Shown: positions 42,624 through 53,110 of the stretch, one piece after another
How positions within the stretch are numbered: the first letter of the stretch is position 1
Layout: every line of letters begins with the position of its first letter
Assembly: GCA_032716605.1 (NCBI GenBank)
Contig: CM064492.1
Span: 51,739,844 to 51,803,843, forward strand
Length of the DNA stretch: 64,000 bases
Reading direction: 5' to 3'
Source of the DNA: Paralithodes platypus
Taxonomy: Eukaryota; Arthropoda; Malacostraca; Decapoda; Lithodidae
The notes under the pieces: generated by a model
Seen by the model: only the letters and a program-made list of their open reading frames with translations
Told to the model about the DNA's origin: nothing
Database searches by the model: none
Position numbers and translations under genes: made by a program

Positions 42624-43355
42624 ATTAGGTCAGGTTAGGTTAAATAGAAATATAGTGTAATTAAAGCAAAATATAGAAGTACAATAAATATAACAAATAT
42701 ATTAACATTATAAAATTCTTGAATAATAAATAATTTAGAAATAAATCCTGGATAATAAAGTTGCCTAATTAAACATTTTGATAGATTTTCATAATTTGCG
42801 ATTTTTTCCTACCCCGAAGAATATGTTTTTTTTCCCCCAGTGCCCTTATTTCCAGTGCCTTTTTTTCCTACATTCGGTCCGCACGGCAGGTTTATGCACC
42901 AGACGATGTTGATACGGGCCATACGGCTTTGATATGGACCATACGATTGTGATACGGCGAATTTGCGATGGAGAACAGACTCAGACGATTGTTTACAGCA
43001 GTTGCGGGGGGATTCTCGCGATCTTTTGAACAGCTCAAAACTTCGTATCGACCCCCAATACGTCGCTTGGACCGTGCGAGTCACCCACGGCTAATTTACG
43101 ATACCCACGATTATGTTGCTGATTTGCCGTATCAGGCTGACATTTCGAGTCGGGAACTCACCTGGAGGGGCATTCGTGTCAGTGTGCAACGACCTGGTAC
43201 CCGATACTTTGCTTGGACCATGCGAGTCACCCACGGCTAATTTACGATACCCACGATTATGTTGCCGATTCGCCGTATCAGGCCGACATTTCGAGTCGGG
43301 AACTCGCCCGGAGGGGAAATCGTGTCAGTGTGCAACCACCTTTAAGGGGGAGGTA

Positions 43356-43714
43356 GTCACTTTTTTTAACCCCCTTCTCCCTTATGTTTAGCATATTCGT
43401 TTTGAGTTTTTAAGACATTCGTTCCCTTAGTTTGACGATTTTAAGACCTTTCACCCCATTTCTTTGTCAATATTAAGACTGTTCGTGTCATTTAGGTGTC
43501 GATATTTTCCTGGCGAGCGAAAGCGAGCCTATAATTTAAGAGGAACAGGCCTTCGGCCGGCAAATGTTTATATTGAAAAATGTAGAAATGTATTTATATA
43601 TTGTATATCATTTTTTTTTTGTATTGAGGTCTAGGGAGGAAACTAAAAACTAAAAATAAAATGCATGTACATAAATAAGCCAATAAATACGCCCCCCCCC
43701 CCCCCCCCCTCCCT
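43356..43714 (+). mobile_element. TTAA element family B, copy 8
   Basis: TTAA 43352-43355 and 43715-43718. Standard landmarks including CCTGGCGAGCGAAAGCGAGC and GGCCTTCGGCCGG. A C-run of about 18 sits before the right end. Confidence 0.85.
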
Positions 43715-43790
43715 TTAACACACAAAGGAAGCAGCAGAAGGAAGGGGGGCCAAACTTTTAAGCCATGGCCATTAGTTCTCTCTTGTGTAA

Positions 43791-44150
43791 AGGGGGGAAG
43801 GGGCGTATTTATGCTCTCATTTGTATATCTTTTTATAATGTATTTAGTTTCCTCCCTAGACCTCCATCAAGTTTTATATATATAAAACAAAAAAATTAAG
43901 GTCCTCCTTCAAGATAAATGTGTACATTTTTCGATAGAAACATGTCGGTTCCTCTTAAATTACAGGCTCGCTATGGCTCCCCAGGAAAAAAATCGACTCC
44001 TAAATTATACGAGAAGTCTTAATATTGACAAAGAAAGGGGGCAATAGGTCGGAAAATCGCCAAACTAATGAGCCGAGCGTCATAAAATCTGAAAAATAAT
44101 GGGGCTAAACATGAGGAAGAAGGGAGACCAAAAAATGGACCCATGTCCCC
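43791..44150 (-). mobile_element. TTAA element family B, copy 9
   Basis: Borders mutated (GTAA at 43787, TTAC at 44151). Interior GTTTCCTCCCTAGACCTCCA, GGCTCGCTATGGCTCCCCAG. Confidence 0.8.
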
Positions 44151-44155
44151 TTACA

Positions 44156-44285
44156 GGGGTAGAGTCTATGTATTATTTTAGTTATCCATTTATTGTTAAA
44201 GCTTCCTCCCTAGACCTCCATCAAGCTTAATACAGTGTCTTGAGGATCCCCCTGCGAGATAATTTTTTACATTTTTCAGTTATAG
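44156..44285 (-). mobile_element. Family B fragment, copy 10
   Basis: GCTTCCTCCCTAGACCTCCA to ATTTTTTACATTTTTCAG; the rest of the element is missing. Confidence 0.65.
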
Positions 44286-44352
44286 GGTTATAGGGATGCC
44301 AGAGGGTTAAATGAGATAGTCTGTCACCCTTTTGATGCCCACAGATAATTTT

Positions 44353-44628
44353 TAACCCGTTCAGTACCGATTACATGTTTTTCGTTATATTCCGGCAATT
44401 AATAGAGGGTGTTAACAGCTTAGGATGGACGTGTACCAATGAAGAGGCTACACACTGCCTCAATTAACCCTTTTAATTACCACAGATCCTTCCTAAGCTG
44501 CATAAAATCGTCTAAATATAGCTGAAATATAACAACAAACTTCCCCGGGAGTGAAAGGGTTAAGCTGTATAAAATCGTCTAATGATAGCCAGAATAAACT
44601 GTCAAAATGCGTCATGATCCTCAAGGGG
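44353..44628. mobile_element. Two overlapping family F units
   Basis: 44353-44559 runs from TTAACCCGTTCAGTACCGAT to GAGTGAAAGGGTTAA. It is followed at 44562-44628 by the right half of another F (AAAATCGTCTAATGATAGCC, GCGTCATGATCCTCAAGGGG, TTAA). Confidence 0.65.
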
Positions 44629-44679
44629 TTAAACTGGCGATAAATTGACTTCATCACCACCTTATTTCTCGACAATTAA

Positions 44680-44886
44680 CCCCTTCTGTACCGGCGACGT
44701 CTTTTAAATTATATTCTAGCTATATATAGACAATTTGGTGCAGTTTAAGAAGGATCTGTGGTATTAAAAAGGGTTAAGTGAGATAGTTCAAAGCCTAATT
44801 AATGCTGGAGGCCATTTCTAAACTGAATAAAATAGTTTAATAATAGCAAGAATACATATAAAGAGACGTCGCCGGTACTGAAGGGG
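44680..44886. mobile_element. TTAA element family F, variant F2
   Basis: TTAA 44676-44679 and 44887-44890. Ends CCCCTTCTGTACCGGCGACG and CGTCGCCGGTACTGAAGGGG form a near-perfect 20-bp TIR. Confidence 0.85.
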
Positions 44887-44972
44887 TTAATGGAATAATA
44901 CAAAACTGCTATGTTTGAGTGCCATATCAATGATAAGTGTTCATATTTAACAAGATATATAGTTGGCTTTAA

Positions 44973-45302
44973 GGGGAGATTTGCACTTAAGAGTTTTTTT
45001 CTATACCCCTTTCTCTCTTGTATTTAGCCCCATTAGTTTTGAGAGTTTAAGACGTTCGCCCCATTAGTGTCCTAATTTTAAGACCTTTTACCCCATTTAC
45101 GTAAATTTTAAGACTTGTCATGCCATTTAAGTGTCGATTTTTTCCTGGCGACCGGTAGCCAGCCTGTAATTTCGAAGAATCGGCCTTCGGCCGTGACACT
45201 TTTCTACCGAAAAATGTAACTATATATCTCGAAGGTGGATCTTAAGGTAATTTTGTTATGATTGATGGAGGTCTAGCTTGAAGCAAACTAAAAAATCTCG
45301 CC
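44973..45302 (+). mobile_element. TTAA element family B, copy 11
   Basis: TTAA 44969-44972 and 45303-45306. GGCCTTCGGCCG and CTACCGAAAAATGTA present. Confidence 0.8.
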
Positions 45303-45375
45303 TTAAAAACGTTGGAGTAGTTGAGTAATTACGATGTGGACAAGTCAATTTATCGACAGCTTGAAAACAGAAAAG

Positions 45376-45380
<5 letters not shown>

Positions 45381-45463
<83 letters not shown>
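45381..45463. repeat. (GA)n microsatellite
   Basis: About 41 uninterrupted GA units. Confidence 0.97.
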
Positions 45464-45465
<2 letters not shown>

Positions 45466-45682
45466 ATAGTTTGGCAGCTTATGAGTTACACTTTTATAAA
45501 GCAAAAATCGCCACTTACATTAATCTTTGGTTCGTCAAGTTTCCAATACCAGTGTAAAGTAGATTTAATTTGTTGCAAAAACAACTTGCCTCGTGCGTCG
45601 AAGGCCTCAGGTTTGATCCCCGCCCGAAGCACCATTGGTTGCTTGGCCTACGGGCATGGCTTTCCATATACATATAGTCTAT

Positions 45683-46209
45683 TCGCTGTAAGTAGGCGAG
45701 AAATCATGACCTCTATCCTCTGTAACTTAAAAAGGGCTAGAACAAATTGGCTGTAAATGATCATACCTATTCCTTGACTGAAACGTTATAGACTGCATCA
45801 CCGTTGATTCATTTAAACTCCGCCTAGACAAATATCTCGCATCAAACCCGCGACTGACTGCGTTTGTAAATTAATAACTTTATTTTATCCCCCCCTCAGT
45901 TACTAACCCATGTGTCCCCTACTAACTTCCTAATCCTGCCACGGACATTAGTTCCAGGGCAGTAATTCCCTTTCCAATGTTCCCTTACCCACTCTAAACC
46001 ACTGTTTGGATCTTGATCCTCAGTGTTTTGGAGGACAAGCAACCTAGAAGGGTCACTAGACCTGTTGTTGCTTGATTTCCTTTGTACTCCTTTGTACTCC
46101 TTTGTACTGACTCTTCCCAAATAATAGAAATACTAGCTCGATTACTCTAGTCGTTTTTGAGTTACAGAGGTTAGAGGTCATGATTTCTCGCCTACTTACA
46201 GCGAATAGA
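45683..46209. repeat. Family C palindrome split by LINE2
   Basis: The left half starts CTATTCGCTGTAAGTAGGCG and the right half ends with its inverse CGCCTACTTACAGCGAATAG. The LINE2 fragment at 45777-46108 separates CCTATTCCTTGACT from GACTCTTCCCAAATAATAG. Confidence 0.8.
45777..46108 (+). pseudogene. LINE2 copy D, last 40 codons and 3' UTR
   Basis: Coding FKLRLDKYLASNPRLTAFVN (final Glu codon mutated to a stop) is followed by the full 3' UTR with GAAGGGTCACTAGACCTGTTG and the tail TTTGTACTCC repeated about three times. GACT on both sides may be a short target duplication. Confidence 0.85.
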
Positions 46210-46258
46210 CTCTAGCAGCACTGGCGGACATTAGCGGTGCTGTATACCAATGTCCCAT

Positions 46259-46478
46259 GTACGGTCGCGCTAATAAGTCATGTCCCAACTGTCATTAAGT
46301 TGGGTTTGCTCTATGATGTATTAATGTCTGTCAGATGTTGAATAGAGTGGGTAAGTGTTGGAACATGTTTGTATATTTCACTCGATATGAAGAAATGAAA
46401 CTTAAATATAACTGATATCAATTATTGATCAAAACATACTTGGTGCCGAGCATTAGCTTATTAGCGCGACTGTACACA
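46259..46478 (+). mobile_element. Mariner-like MITE family D, copy 2
   Basis: TA-flanked, left CGGTCGCGCTAATAAGTCAT, right CTTATTAGCGCGACTG. Closely similar to 32667-32887. Confidence 0.8.
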
Positions 46479-46529
46479 TGCATATGCTAGTACCTGGTCA
46501 GTATGATCAAGCTGATTACACTGATTATA

Positions 46530-46775
46530 GACTACATTCACATCCACAGCCATTCTAACAGTATCATAATATTCCACATGCACCCTGGAACTCTCTCCCT
46601 CAATCAATATTTCCCTCATCGTATGACTTATTATGCTTTCAACTTCGTGTGTCGAGGCATTTCGACTCCAACGTCCCAAGAAATCGGTCCTGTTACTCTT
46701 TCGGCTTTGGGGGAGACACTCGTTACAGACAACATGACTTTTGTCTCCTTCATACACAGTACAAAAACAAAACAA
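46530..46775 (+). pseudogene. LINE3 RT C-terminal relic, copy b
   Basis: One frame reads APWNSLPQSIFPSSYDLLCF, then QLRVSRHFDSNVPRNRSCYS and FGFGGDTRYRQHDFCLLHTQ without a stop. It is the best-preserved end of this family here; everything upstream is lost. Confidence 0.75.
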
Positions 46776-46919
46776 AAAAACACTATACCCACCTAGGGGC
46801 TTTAGCGACCCTCCCCCGTGATAGCAACAAGCTAGATAATCAAATCGAATGAAATAATACTGATTTATTTGCGGTGGACTTTTCAGTGAAACAATTACAT
46901 ACAAAACAATGTGCATTCA

Positions 46920-47036
46920 ACTGAATGATTATGTTCTCTCCACCAACCAACTTTACTCCTAAACTCGATTAATGAAATTAACAAACACATGTGGCAGTCC
47001 GGGGATTCGAACCTAGGATGCTCACACCGAAAATAC
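46920..47036 (-). mobile_element. Second tRNA-derived SINE family, copy 2
   Basis: Body and box B region nearly identical to 40302-40415 (GGGGATTCGAACCTAGGATG). The head beyond CACACCGAAAAT is missing. Confidence 0.65.
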
Positions 47037-47150
47037 AAGAGACAGCTTGAATACATAAAGGAAATGGATGTACAGTTAAATTATAAATAAAGTGCACAGA
47101 GAAGAAGTCAGATGGATAGAAATAGGCAAATATATAGGAACACATAACTT

Positions 47151-47156
<6 letters not shown>

Positions 47157-47184
<28 letters not shown>
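47157..47184. repeat. (AG)n microsatellite
   Basis: About 14 AG units. Confidence 0.95.
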
Positions 47185-47185
<1 letters not shown>

Positions 47186-47339
47186 CCTACCCAATATCTC
47201 ACTTGATCACTGCCTAATTCAATTCTCTCCCTTTTTCCTCTCCCCCATAATGCTGTCTTTCTTGAACCTTCTCTCTCTCTCTCTATTTCGGTTTGTCAGT
47301 TAAAATAAATTTATGTATGAATGTATTTGTGTGCGAGTG

Positions 47340-47411
47340 CATGCATGTATGCATGCATGTATGTACAGTATGTATGTATGTATTTATGTATGTATGTATG
47401 TATGTATGTAT
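47340..47411. repeat. (ATGT)n microsatellite
   Basis: ATGC/ATGT units, clean at 47372-47411. Confidence 0.95.
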
Positions 47412-47546
47412 CAATGCAAATCTGACGGAGCCTGACTGTTTCATTCTACATTATTCTTTTGTGTTACGTATATATTTATGTTTGTCTAAGGCTTGCTTGA
47501 ATAAATTTAAGATAAACATTTAATGCATGAAGGCTTGAGTCTGCGC

Positions 47547-47702
<156 letters not shown>

Positions 47703-47819
47703 GTTTTAATTACCTTAATTAAGAGGTTAGTAATTGGTCCATGGGCTTCCACTGGTGAATGGGAGGAAGGGAAAGAAAATCTTATCTCTACCAGCTTTCA
47801 TGTCAAGAGTGTGTATTGA

Positions 47820-48072
47820 ATGTTAGGAGGAGGAAGAAGAGGAGGAGGAGGAGGAGGAGGAGAAGGAGGAGGAATACAAAGGAATACAAAGGGTAGGCGG
47901 AGGAGGAGGAAGTGGAGGAGGAGCTGAAAGAGGAAGAGGAGGAGGAGGAAAAGAAGACAGGAATAAGAGGAAGGGGAGACAAAGGATGTGTATTGAGAAC
48001 AAGGAGAGTATGAGAAGGGAGAGGAGATGCAGAATATGAATAAATTAGAAGAGAAGGAGGAGTAGGAGGAAG
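47820..48072. repeat. Purine-rich (GGA)n tract with LINE-tail-like insert
   Basis: GGA repeats interrupted at 47870-47893 by AATACAAAGGAATACAAAGG, which resembles the LINE2 tail. Confidence 0.85.
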
Positions 48073-48076
48073 TTAA

Positions 48077-48485
48077 CCCCTTGAGGATTATGATGCGTTT
48101 TAACAGTTTATTCTGGCTACCATTTAATGATTTTACGAAGCTCAGGAAGGAATTGTGGGAGTCAGAGCGATGACAGATCAATTATACCCCTTTGACTGCT
48201 AGAGGGCCTATAAAATCTCCTATATTCTGTTTCTTTTCATCTGACGATAAATTAAATCCCTTAGCTAATTTATCGACAGTTAATGGGAAAATATGAAACT
48301 TCTATGTCTCTCTGCATCATACTAAGACCAAGTTTATGTAATTTGCACCATATTTCTCTATAATATCTTCAAAATAACTAAGGAATTTTGATGGGAACTT
48401 TGCAATTTACCGTCAGATGAAATTAAACAGAGTATATAGTGATTGCCAGAATATACTGGCATAATGCATCATATTCCTGAAGGGG
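48077..48485. mobile_element. Family F element split by family H
   Basis: TTAA 48073-48076, CCCCTTGAGGATTATGATGC, the F interior to about 48225, then an H element (48228-48430; CATCTGACGATAAATTAAAT and TTTACCGTCAGATGAAATTA). The F right end ATACTGGCATAATGCATCAT follows, then TTAA 48486-48489. Confidence 0.75.
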
Positions 48486-48489
48486 TTAA

Positions 48490-48850
48490 GGGGGCTTTCC
48501 CCGTTTTTTTTTTTTTATCTTTCTCTCCTTTTCTCTCTTTCCTTGGCTTTTATCCATTTGGCCCTATTCAGCCATTTTTTTAAAGACGTTTATCCCCATC
48601 CAAGTGTCGATTTCTTCCGCATTGTATGGAGAAATCCGGCTTTGCCGGAGAAATTTTTCTATCGAAAAATGTACAAATTTAGCTTGCTGTCAAACCAAAA
48701 ATATATATAAGCTGGCTCGCTACCGCTCGCCAGGAAAATATTTACACCTGGATGGGGGTAAACGTCTTAAAACAGTAGGCTGAATGGGGCCGAATGGACA
48801 CAAACGAAAGAGAGAAGGAGAGAAAGAGAAAAGAAGCGAGGTGGACTCCC
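48490..48850. mobile_element. TTAA element family A, copy 3
   Basis: TTAA at 48486-48489 (shared with F) and 48851-48854 (shared with the next A). Contains CCGGCTTTGCCGGAG, GGCTCGCTACCGCTCGCCAG. Confidence 0.82.
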
Positions 48851-48854
48851 TTAA

Positions 48855-48934
48855 GGGGGGTGACCTGCTTTTTGTTATTTCTGTCCTTTTCTCTCTTTCT
48901 CTGGCTTGTATCCATTCAGCCCCATTCAGCCAAC
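48855..48934 (+). mobile_element. Family A, left arm only
   Basis: GGGGGGTGACCTGCTTTTTG to CCCATTCAGCCAACT, where a minisatellite takes over. This is a second A element abutting the first through a single TTAA. Confidence 0.75.
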
Positions 48935-48936
48935 TA

Positions 48937-49350
48937 AGAGGAGTACCACGGTGATTAGGAGGAGTACCACGGTGATTAGGAGGAGGAGGAGAAAGAGGAG
49001 TACCATGGTGATTAGGAGGAGGAGGAGAAAGAGGAGTACCACGGTGATTAGGAGGAGGAGGAGAAAGAGGAGTACCACGGTGATTAGGAGGAGGAGGAGA
49101 AAGAGGAGTACCACGGTGATTAGGAGGAGGAGGAGAAAGAGGAGTACCACGGTGATTAGGAGGAGGAGGAGAAAGAGGAGTACCACGGTGATTAGGAGGA
49201 GGAGGAGAAAGAGGAGTACCACGGTGATTAGGAGGAGGAGGAGAAAGAGGAGTACCACGGTGATTAGGAGGAGGAGGAGAAAGAGGAGTACCACGGTGAT
49301 TAGGAGGAGGAGGAGAAAGAGGAGTACCACGGTGATTAGGAGGAGGAGGT
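48937..49350. repeat. 36-bp minisatellite, about 11 copies
   Basis: The unit begins AGGAGTACCACGGTGATTAG and continues with GGA repeats and GAAAG. Copies are almost identical (one C/T change), with two short 20-bp partial units at the left. It keeps one frame open (STTVIRRRRRKR per unit) running into a 50-codon unique tail that ends at 49499. I see no recognisable domain. Confidence 0.95.
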
Positions 49351-49515
49351 CCTTACGAATAACGGACACAGGTACAGGTGCTCCCATGAGTTCTGTTCAT
49401 CTCCGTGATCTTATGCATAGAAATAATATGCGCATGATTGAATTAGGCGTAGTTTCATATGCAGTGGTTAACTCATCAGGAGAATACATAACTCCATAAG
49501 AAAACATTAGGTTAA

Positions 49516-49719
49516 CCCCTTCTGTACCGGCTACGTTTTCTTAACTATTCTGGCTACTATTAGACGATTTTTTTAAGTTTTAAAAGGGCCTCCAGCAATT
49601 AACAGGCTTCAACTATCTCACTTAACCCATTTTACTACCACAAATCTTTCTTAAACTGCACAATATCGCCTAAATAGAGCTACAATAAGATTAAAAAGAT
49701 GTTGCCGGTACAGAACGGG
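49516..49719. mobile_element. TTAA element family F, variant F2
   Basis: TTAA 49512-49515 and 49720-49723; ends CCCCTTCTGTACCGGCTACG and TGTTGCCGGTACAGAACGGG. Confidence 0.85.
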
Positions 49720-49930
49720 TTAATGCAGTTAGAGGAGTGAGAGATGAAAATAGAAGTATATACGTAACGATGTTAATAATAATAATAATAAAATGTCTTA
49801 TTATGGTGCATGTTAGAAAAAGCAATGAAGATAGTGATGTTAAATACATGATAAAAGATCTTGACACACAAATATATAACTGATTAAGACAAACATATGT
49901 CTACTGAAGCATATATAGTTATAAACATGG

Positions 49931-50474
49931 TAATAACAATTCTCCCTACCAATAAATGCCTACAGTGGCCGATAGAGGCGCTGAGCTGAACGCAAGGTTT
50001 ACCGCAGTGCATTGTGGGAAATGGGCGACATCGCGGAGCTATCCACCCTCCCTCTCCTTCAACAATTCTATAATATATGCAGTTAGTCAAAATGTCTGTA
50101 GCTGACACATACTTTGGTCTATGCATACTGTTGTTTTATATATTTTAAAATCACCCATATTCAAAAATAACGTATATTTACATTACAAAGTCAGCAGATA
50201 TTTTCCCGCCAATTTTGTTATGATAATTAATCAGCTTATAATTATGTTTGTAGTCATTATCAGCTGCATATGAACTTTCCCCTTATTACTATACTATATA
50301 AGCACTTAGTGTAGTCGTATACTGTATAATAAAAACGTGTAGAATCACACAAAAATCGAGATAAACTGTGCATATCCTAAGTGTTGGGTATAGTGATGTC
50401 TACAGTCGTAGCCCTGGCGCTAGTTCAGAAGCGGCCACCAGAGGTCTCAAGGGAATTATTGGTAGGGAGAATTG
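49931..50474. mobile_element. Element L with 19-bp inverted ends
   Basis: Left ACAATTCTCCCTACCAATAA and right TTATTGGTAGGGAGAATTGT are exact inverses. Inside each end lies GGCGCT..TGAAC / GCTAGTTCAG. The AT-rich middle has no gene. The target duplication is not evident. Confidence 0.65.
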
Positions 50475-50483
50475 TGCGCTTAA

Positions 50484-50836
50484 GGGAAGATGGGCCGTTT
50501 TTTTTTTTTTTTTTTTTGGTCTATTATTTCATGTATTCATTTGTTTCTTAATGTTCTCGCTAGGCCTCCATAAATCATACAAAAACACCCCTAGACACCC
50601 ATTCACGATAAATTTGTACATTTTTCGATAGCAAAATGTCTGGGCCGAAGGCCGGTTCCTCTTAAAATGTCAGGCTCACTATCGCTCGCCAGGATTTTTG
50701 TTTTGTAAAATTGACAACGAAATGGGGCGAAAGATGTTAAAATTGCCAAACTAATGGACCGAACGTCTAGTAATTCCATAACAAATGGGGATAAACACGA
50801 GGGAGAAAGGGGACCAGAAAAACGACCCATCTCCCC
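50484..50836 (-). mobile_element. TTAA element family B, copy 12
   Basis: TTAA 50480-50483 and 50837-50840; TIRs GGGAAGATGGGCCG and ACGACCCATCTCCCC. GGCCGAAGGCCGG and GGCTCACTATCGCTCGCCAG inside. A T-run of about 20 near the left end. Confidence 0.85.
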
Positions 50837-50840
50837 TTAA

Positions 50841-51344
50841 AGACCGAACAGCCTGTATAATTAACACTCAAAGAGAGGGTGGTGGAGTATATTTGACTGT
50901 GCCGCCCAGCGGGGGATTTTACCGTAAACAAGCTTGTTTCCGTGCTCGTTTTCATGCATAAACAAGAGCCAGAGCGTAATACAAGTATGTATCCATGAAA
51001 GGGCGTTAATTCAGCTTTCCAATGACACCAGAACCATCCTTCTACGATCACTGGTTGTCTTGCAACGATCGTGCAACCGAAGGGCAAAATTGGTAAAATA
51101 CGGTCATTTCCTTACATTATTACGTGTGAAACGAGTGAGAGAGGGTGGAGTACAAAGGAGTACATCTCAGTAGCTCCACGGCCACCGTGGCAAGCGGTCA
51201 TGAGGTAACCTACGCTCCTCCCACTGCTCCGCTCTCTCTCAGAGCACATTACATGCTCAAAATTGCACTCGACAATAGCCGTGCCCCGCCACATAGGCCA
51301 CATTTATTTCACTCGACAATAGCCGGGCGCCGCCAGTTAAGGGT
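50841..51344. mobile_element. TTAA element K, copy 2
   Basis: Starts at the TTAA ending the B element. Contains ATGCATAAACAAGAGCCAGA, TCTCTCTCAGAGCACATTAC and the right end CGGGCGCCGCCAGTTAAGGG followed by TCAA. Shares most of its length with 60.85-61.29 kb. Confidence 0.75.
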
Positions 51345-51540
51345 CAAACAAATACTTGGAAATATATATTCGAGCTCCCATATGATATTTGCAAGTGACT
51401 TATCAATGATAGTGCCAATATTACAGTAAATGTACAATGAGAGACTGGTTATCGTAATAGGTTTGTCATATTGAGAGACAGATAGAGAGATGATTAGATC
51501 GAGATAAATAAAGAGATAGATAGATAGTTGGGAAGAGAAT

Positions 51541-51628
51541 ATATATATATAATATATATATATACAGGGGAGGTGTGGTGGATTAAATAGCACTGTATGA
51601 ATATTATATTCAAAATATGCTATAGGGG

Positions 51629-51665
<37 letters not shown>
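51541..51665. mobile_element. SINE copy d with internal deletion, plus AT repeats
   Basis: GGGGAGGTGTGGTGGA (51567) jumps directly to TTAAATAGCACTGTATGAAT, losing box B and most of the head. It then stops at GCTATAGGGG with an A-run and (TA)n. Confidence 0.75.
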
Positions 51666-51796
51666 TGTGTATTTGCTTATTCATATATTTCTATTATGAA
51701 AAGAATAACATTGTTTAGGGTCAACTTCTGTATTGGATTCCACATTAATTAATACATTTTACAACAATACTACCACCACCATTTCAGTAGTATTAA

Positions 51797-52003
51797 CCCC
51801 TTGAGGATTATGACACATTTTAACAGTTCATTCTGGATATCATTAGACGATTTTATTCAGTTTAGGAGGGACATTTGGGAGTCAGAGGGATGATTAGGAG
51901 AGCTTTCACCCCTTTGACTGCTTGAGGGCCATCCAAAACTGAATAAAATCGCCTATCGATAGCCAGCATATACTATCAAAACGCATCCTAATCCACAAGG
52001 AGT
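51797..52003. mobile_element. TTAA element family F, copy 13
   Basis: TTAA 51793-51796, CCCCTTGAGGATTATGACAC, GGATATCATTAGACGATTTT and the inverse half with AAAATCGCCTATCGATAGCC. Confidence 0.8.
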
Positions 52004-52041
52004 TAGGTGGCAATGTAATCACCATAATTATTTATATACAT

Positions 52042-52250
52042 TGTTCCAAATAGGTGGACCAGAAATCATGAACTCTAACCTCTGTAAATCAAAACAGGCG
52101 TAGAGCAAAGGGGCTGTAAATTTCCAACCGTCCTCCCTGGTTGACTCTTCCCAATTGGTAGAAATCTTAGCTCGATTTTTCTAGTCGTTTGCGAGTTATG
52201 TAGGTTAATATTCAATAGTTTTGACCTACTTACTTGAAATAGCAGTAATA
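52042..52250. repeat. Dispersed repeat family C, copy 4
   Basis: AACTCTAACCTCTGTAAATC, CTTCCCAATTGGTAGAAAT and TTTTCTAGTCGTTTGCGAGT. Confidence 0.65.
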
Positions 52251-52269
52251 AGCTTCAATATAAACTTCA

Positions 52270-52335
52270 AAATTAGGCCTGATGAAGCTATATGCGAAAC
52301 CTTGTCAATAAAGTGCTCCTCCTCACATGGTGTTT
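52270..52335 (+). ncRNA. Penelope-type 3'-end motif with hammerhead-like core, copy 2
   Basis: GGCCTGATGAAGCTATATGC, then GAAACCTTGTCAATAAAGTG and CTCCTCCTCACATGGTGTTT. Matches 36865-36925 apart from a few changes. Confidence 0.35.
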
Positions 52336-52339
52336 ATTT

Positions 52340-52770
52340 TCACCAAAATTATTACTAACGTCGATAAATACGATAACATTATTATGATTGCAGAGCCCAC
52401 GAGATAAATATTCAATTTCCGAAGCCTCACTGCCAGGATATAATATATTTTCCAAATATCTCAGGCTTAAAACGGGAAATGGAATTCTGATATACCTTTG
52501 GAAATAATTTGAGAGCAGTTCTGATAAGATAATCATACATATAAAATAATTCTATATAGAATATTCAAATGCAATCCAGGTGATATAATGTATTGGTTTA
52601 TTTCATTATACATAGACTTAGGAAAACTGTTGTTAATGACTTACAAATAGATACATTGAAACCATTAGAATTATAACATTAATTTACTTCTACATAAACT
52701 ATAATAGGCTAAAATGACTAGAACAATAAACGATACGAATTTGATTTGTCTTGGTGCAGTGATAGGATAT
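52340..52770. other. No recognisable feature
   Basis: AT-rich DNA without a coding or repeat signal that I can match. Confidence 0.4.
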
Positions 52771-52774
52771 GTTA

Positions 52775-53110
52775 CCATACGGTAAAGCAGCTTACAACAA
52801 GTGTCCAACATAAAGTTGAAAGATTATAGACAACCAAATTCAAGGTACGTTAAAGTCAAAATGTCTCGATACACGAAGATTAAAGCAGTTTAAATCATAG
52901 GATGAGGAAAAGACAGATTGAGAGAGAGAGTCCCAGAGCTTACTTGTTGAGTAAAAGAAAGACTACGGTAATCAGTTCACTCTTTGATTAGAGAGATGGA
53001 CAGAATAAGGGTGGGAATGTGTTGCAAGGCGGGTGCCCGCACTCTCCGTAAGGGAGGAGGAATACAATGAGAAAGCTCAGAAGAACTATGGAAAATAGAC
53101 AAATATTTGA
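52775..53110 (-). pseudogene. LINE3 RT C-terminal relic, copy c
   Basis: On the minus strand: AGTRLATHSHPYSVHLSNQR, then SFFYSTSKLWDSLSQSVFSS and SYDLNCFNLRVSRHFDFNVP. It has in-frame stops after RVN, LP and NVP. Same family as 30.3 and 46.5 kb. Confidence 0.75.

Larger units (their letters stand above)
41705..43343. repeat. Family I: large inverted repeat around a LINE fragment
   Basis: The left arm (41705-41965) contains, inverted, the sequence of the right arm (42830-43205): ATACGTCGCTTGGACCGTG, GAGTCACCCACGGCTAAT, CACGATTATGTTGC and GTCGGGAACTC. The right arm has a second tandem copy of about 135 bp at 43207-43343. The arms enclose an 860-bp loop with a LINE1 fragment and telomere-like repeats. 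Arms look 85-90% matched by eye. No coding signal. Confidence 0.75.

Noticed and set aside
48937..49350. Regular 36-bp repeats as a possible CRISPR array
   Set aside because: Units are contiguous with no unique spacers, and the genome is eukaryotic. It is a minisatellite.
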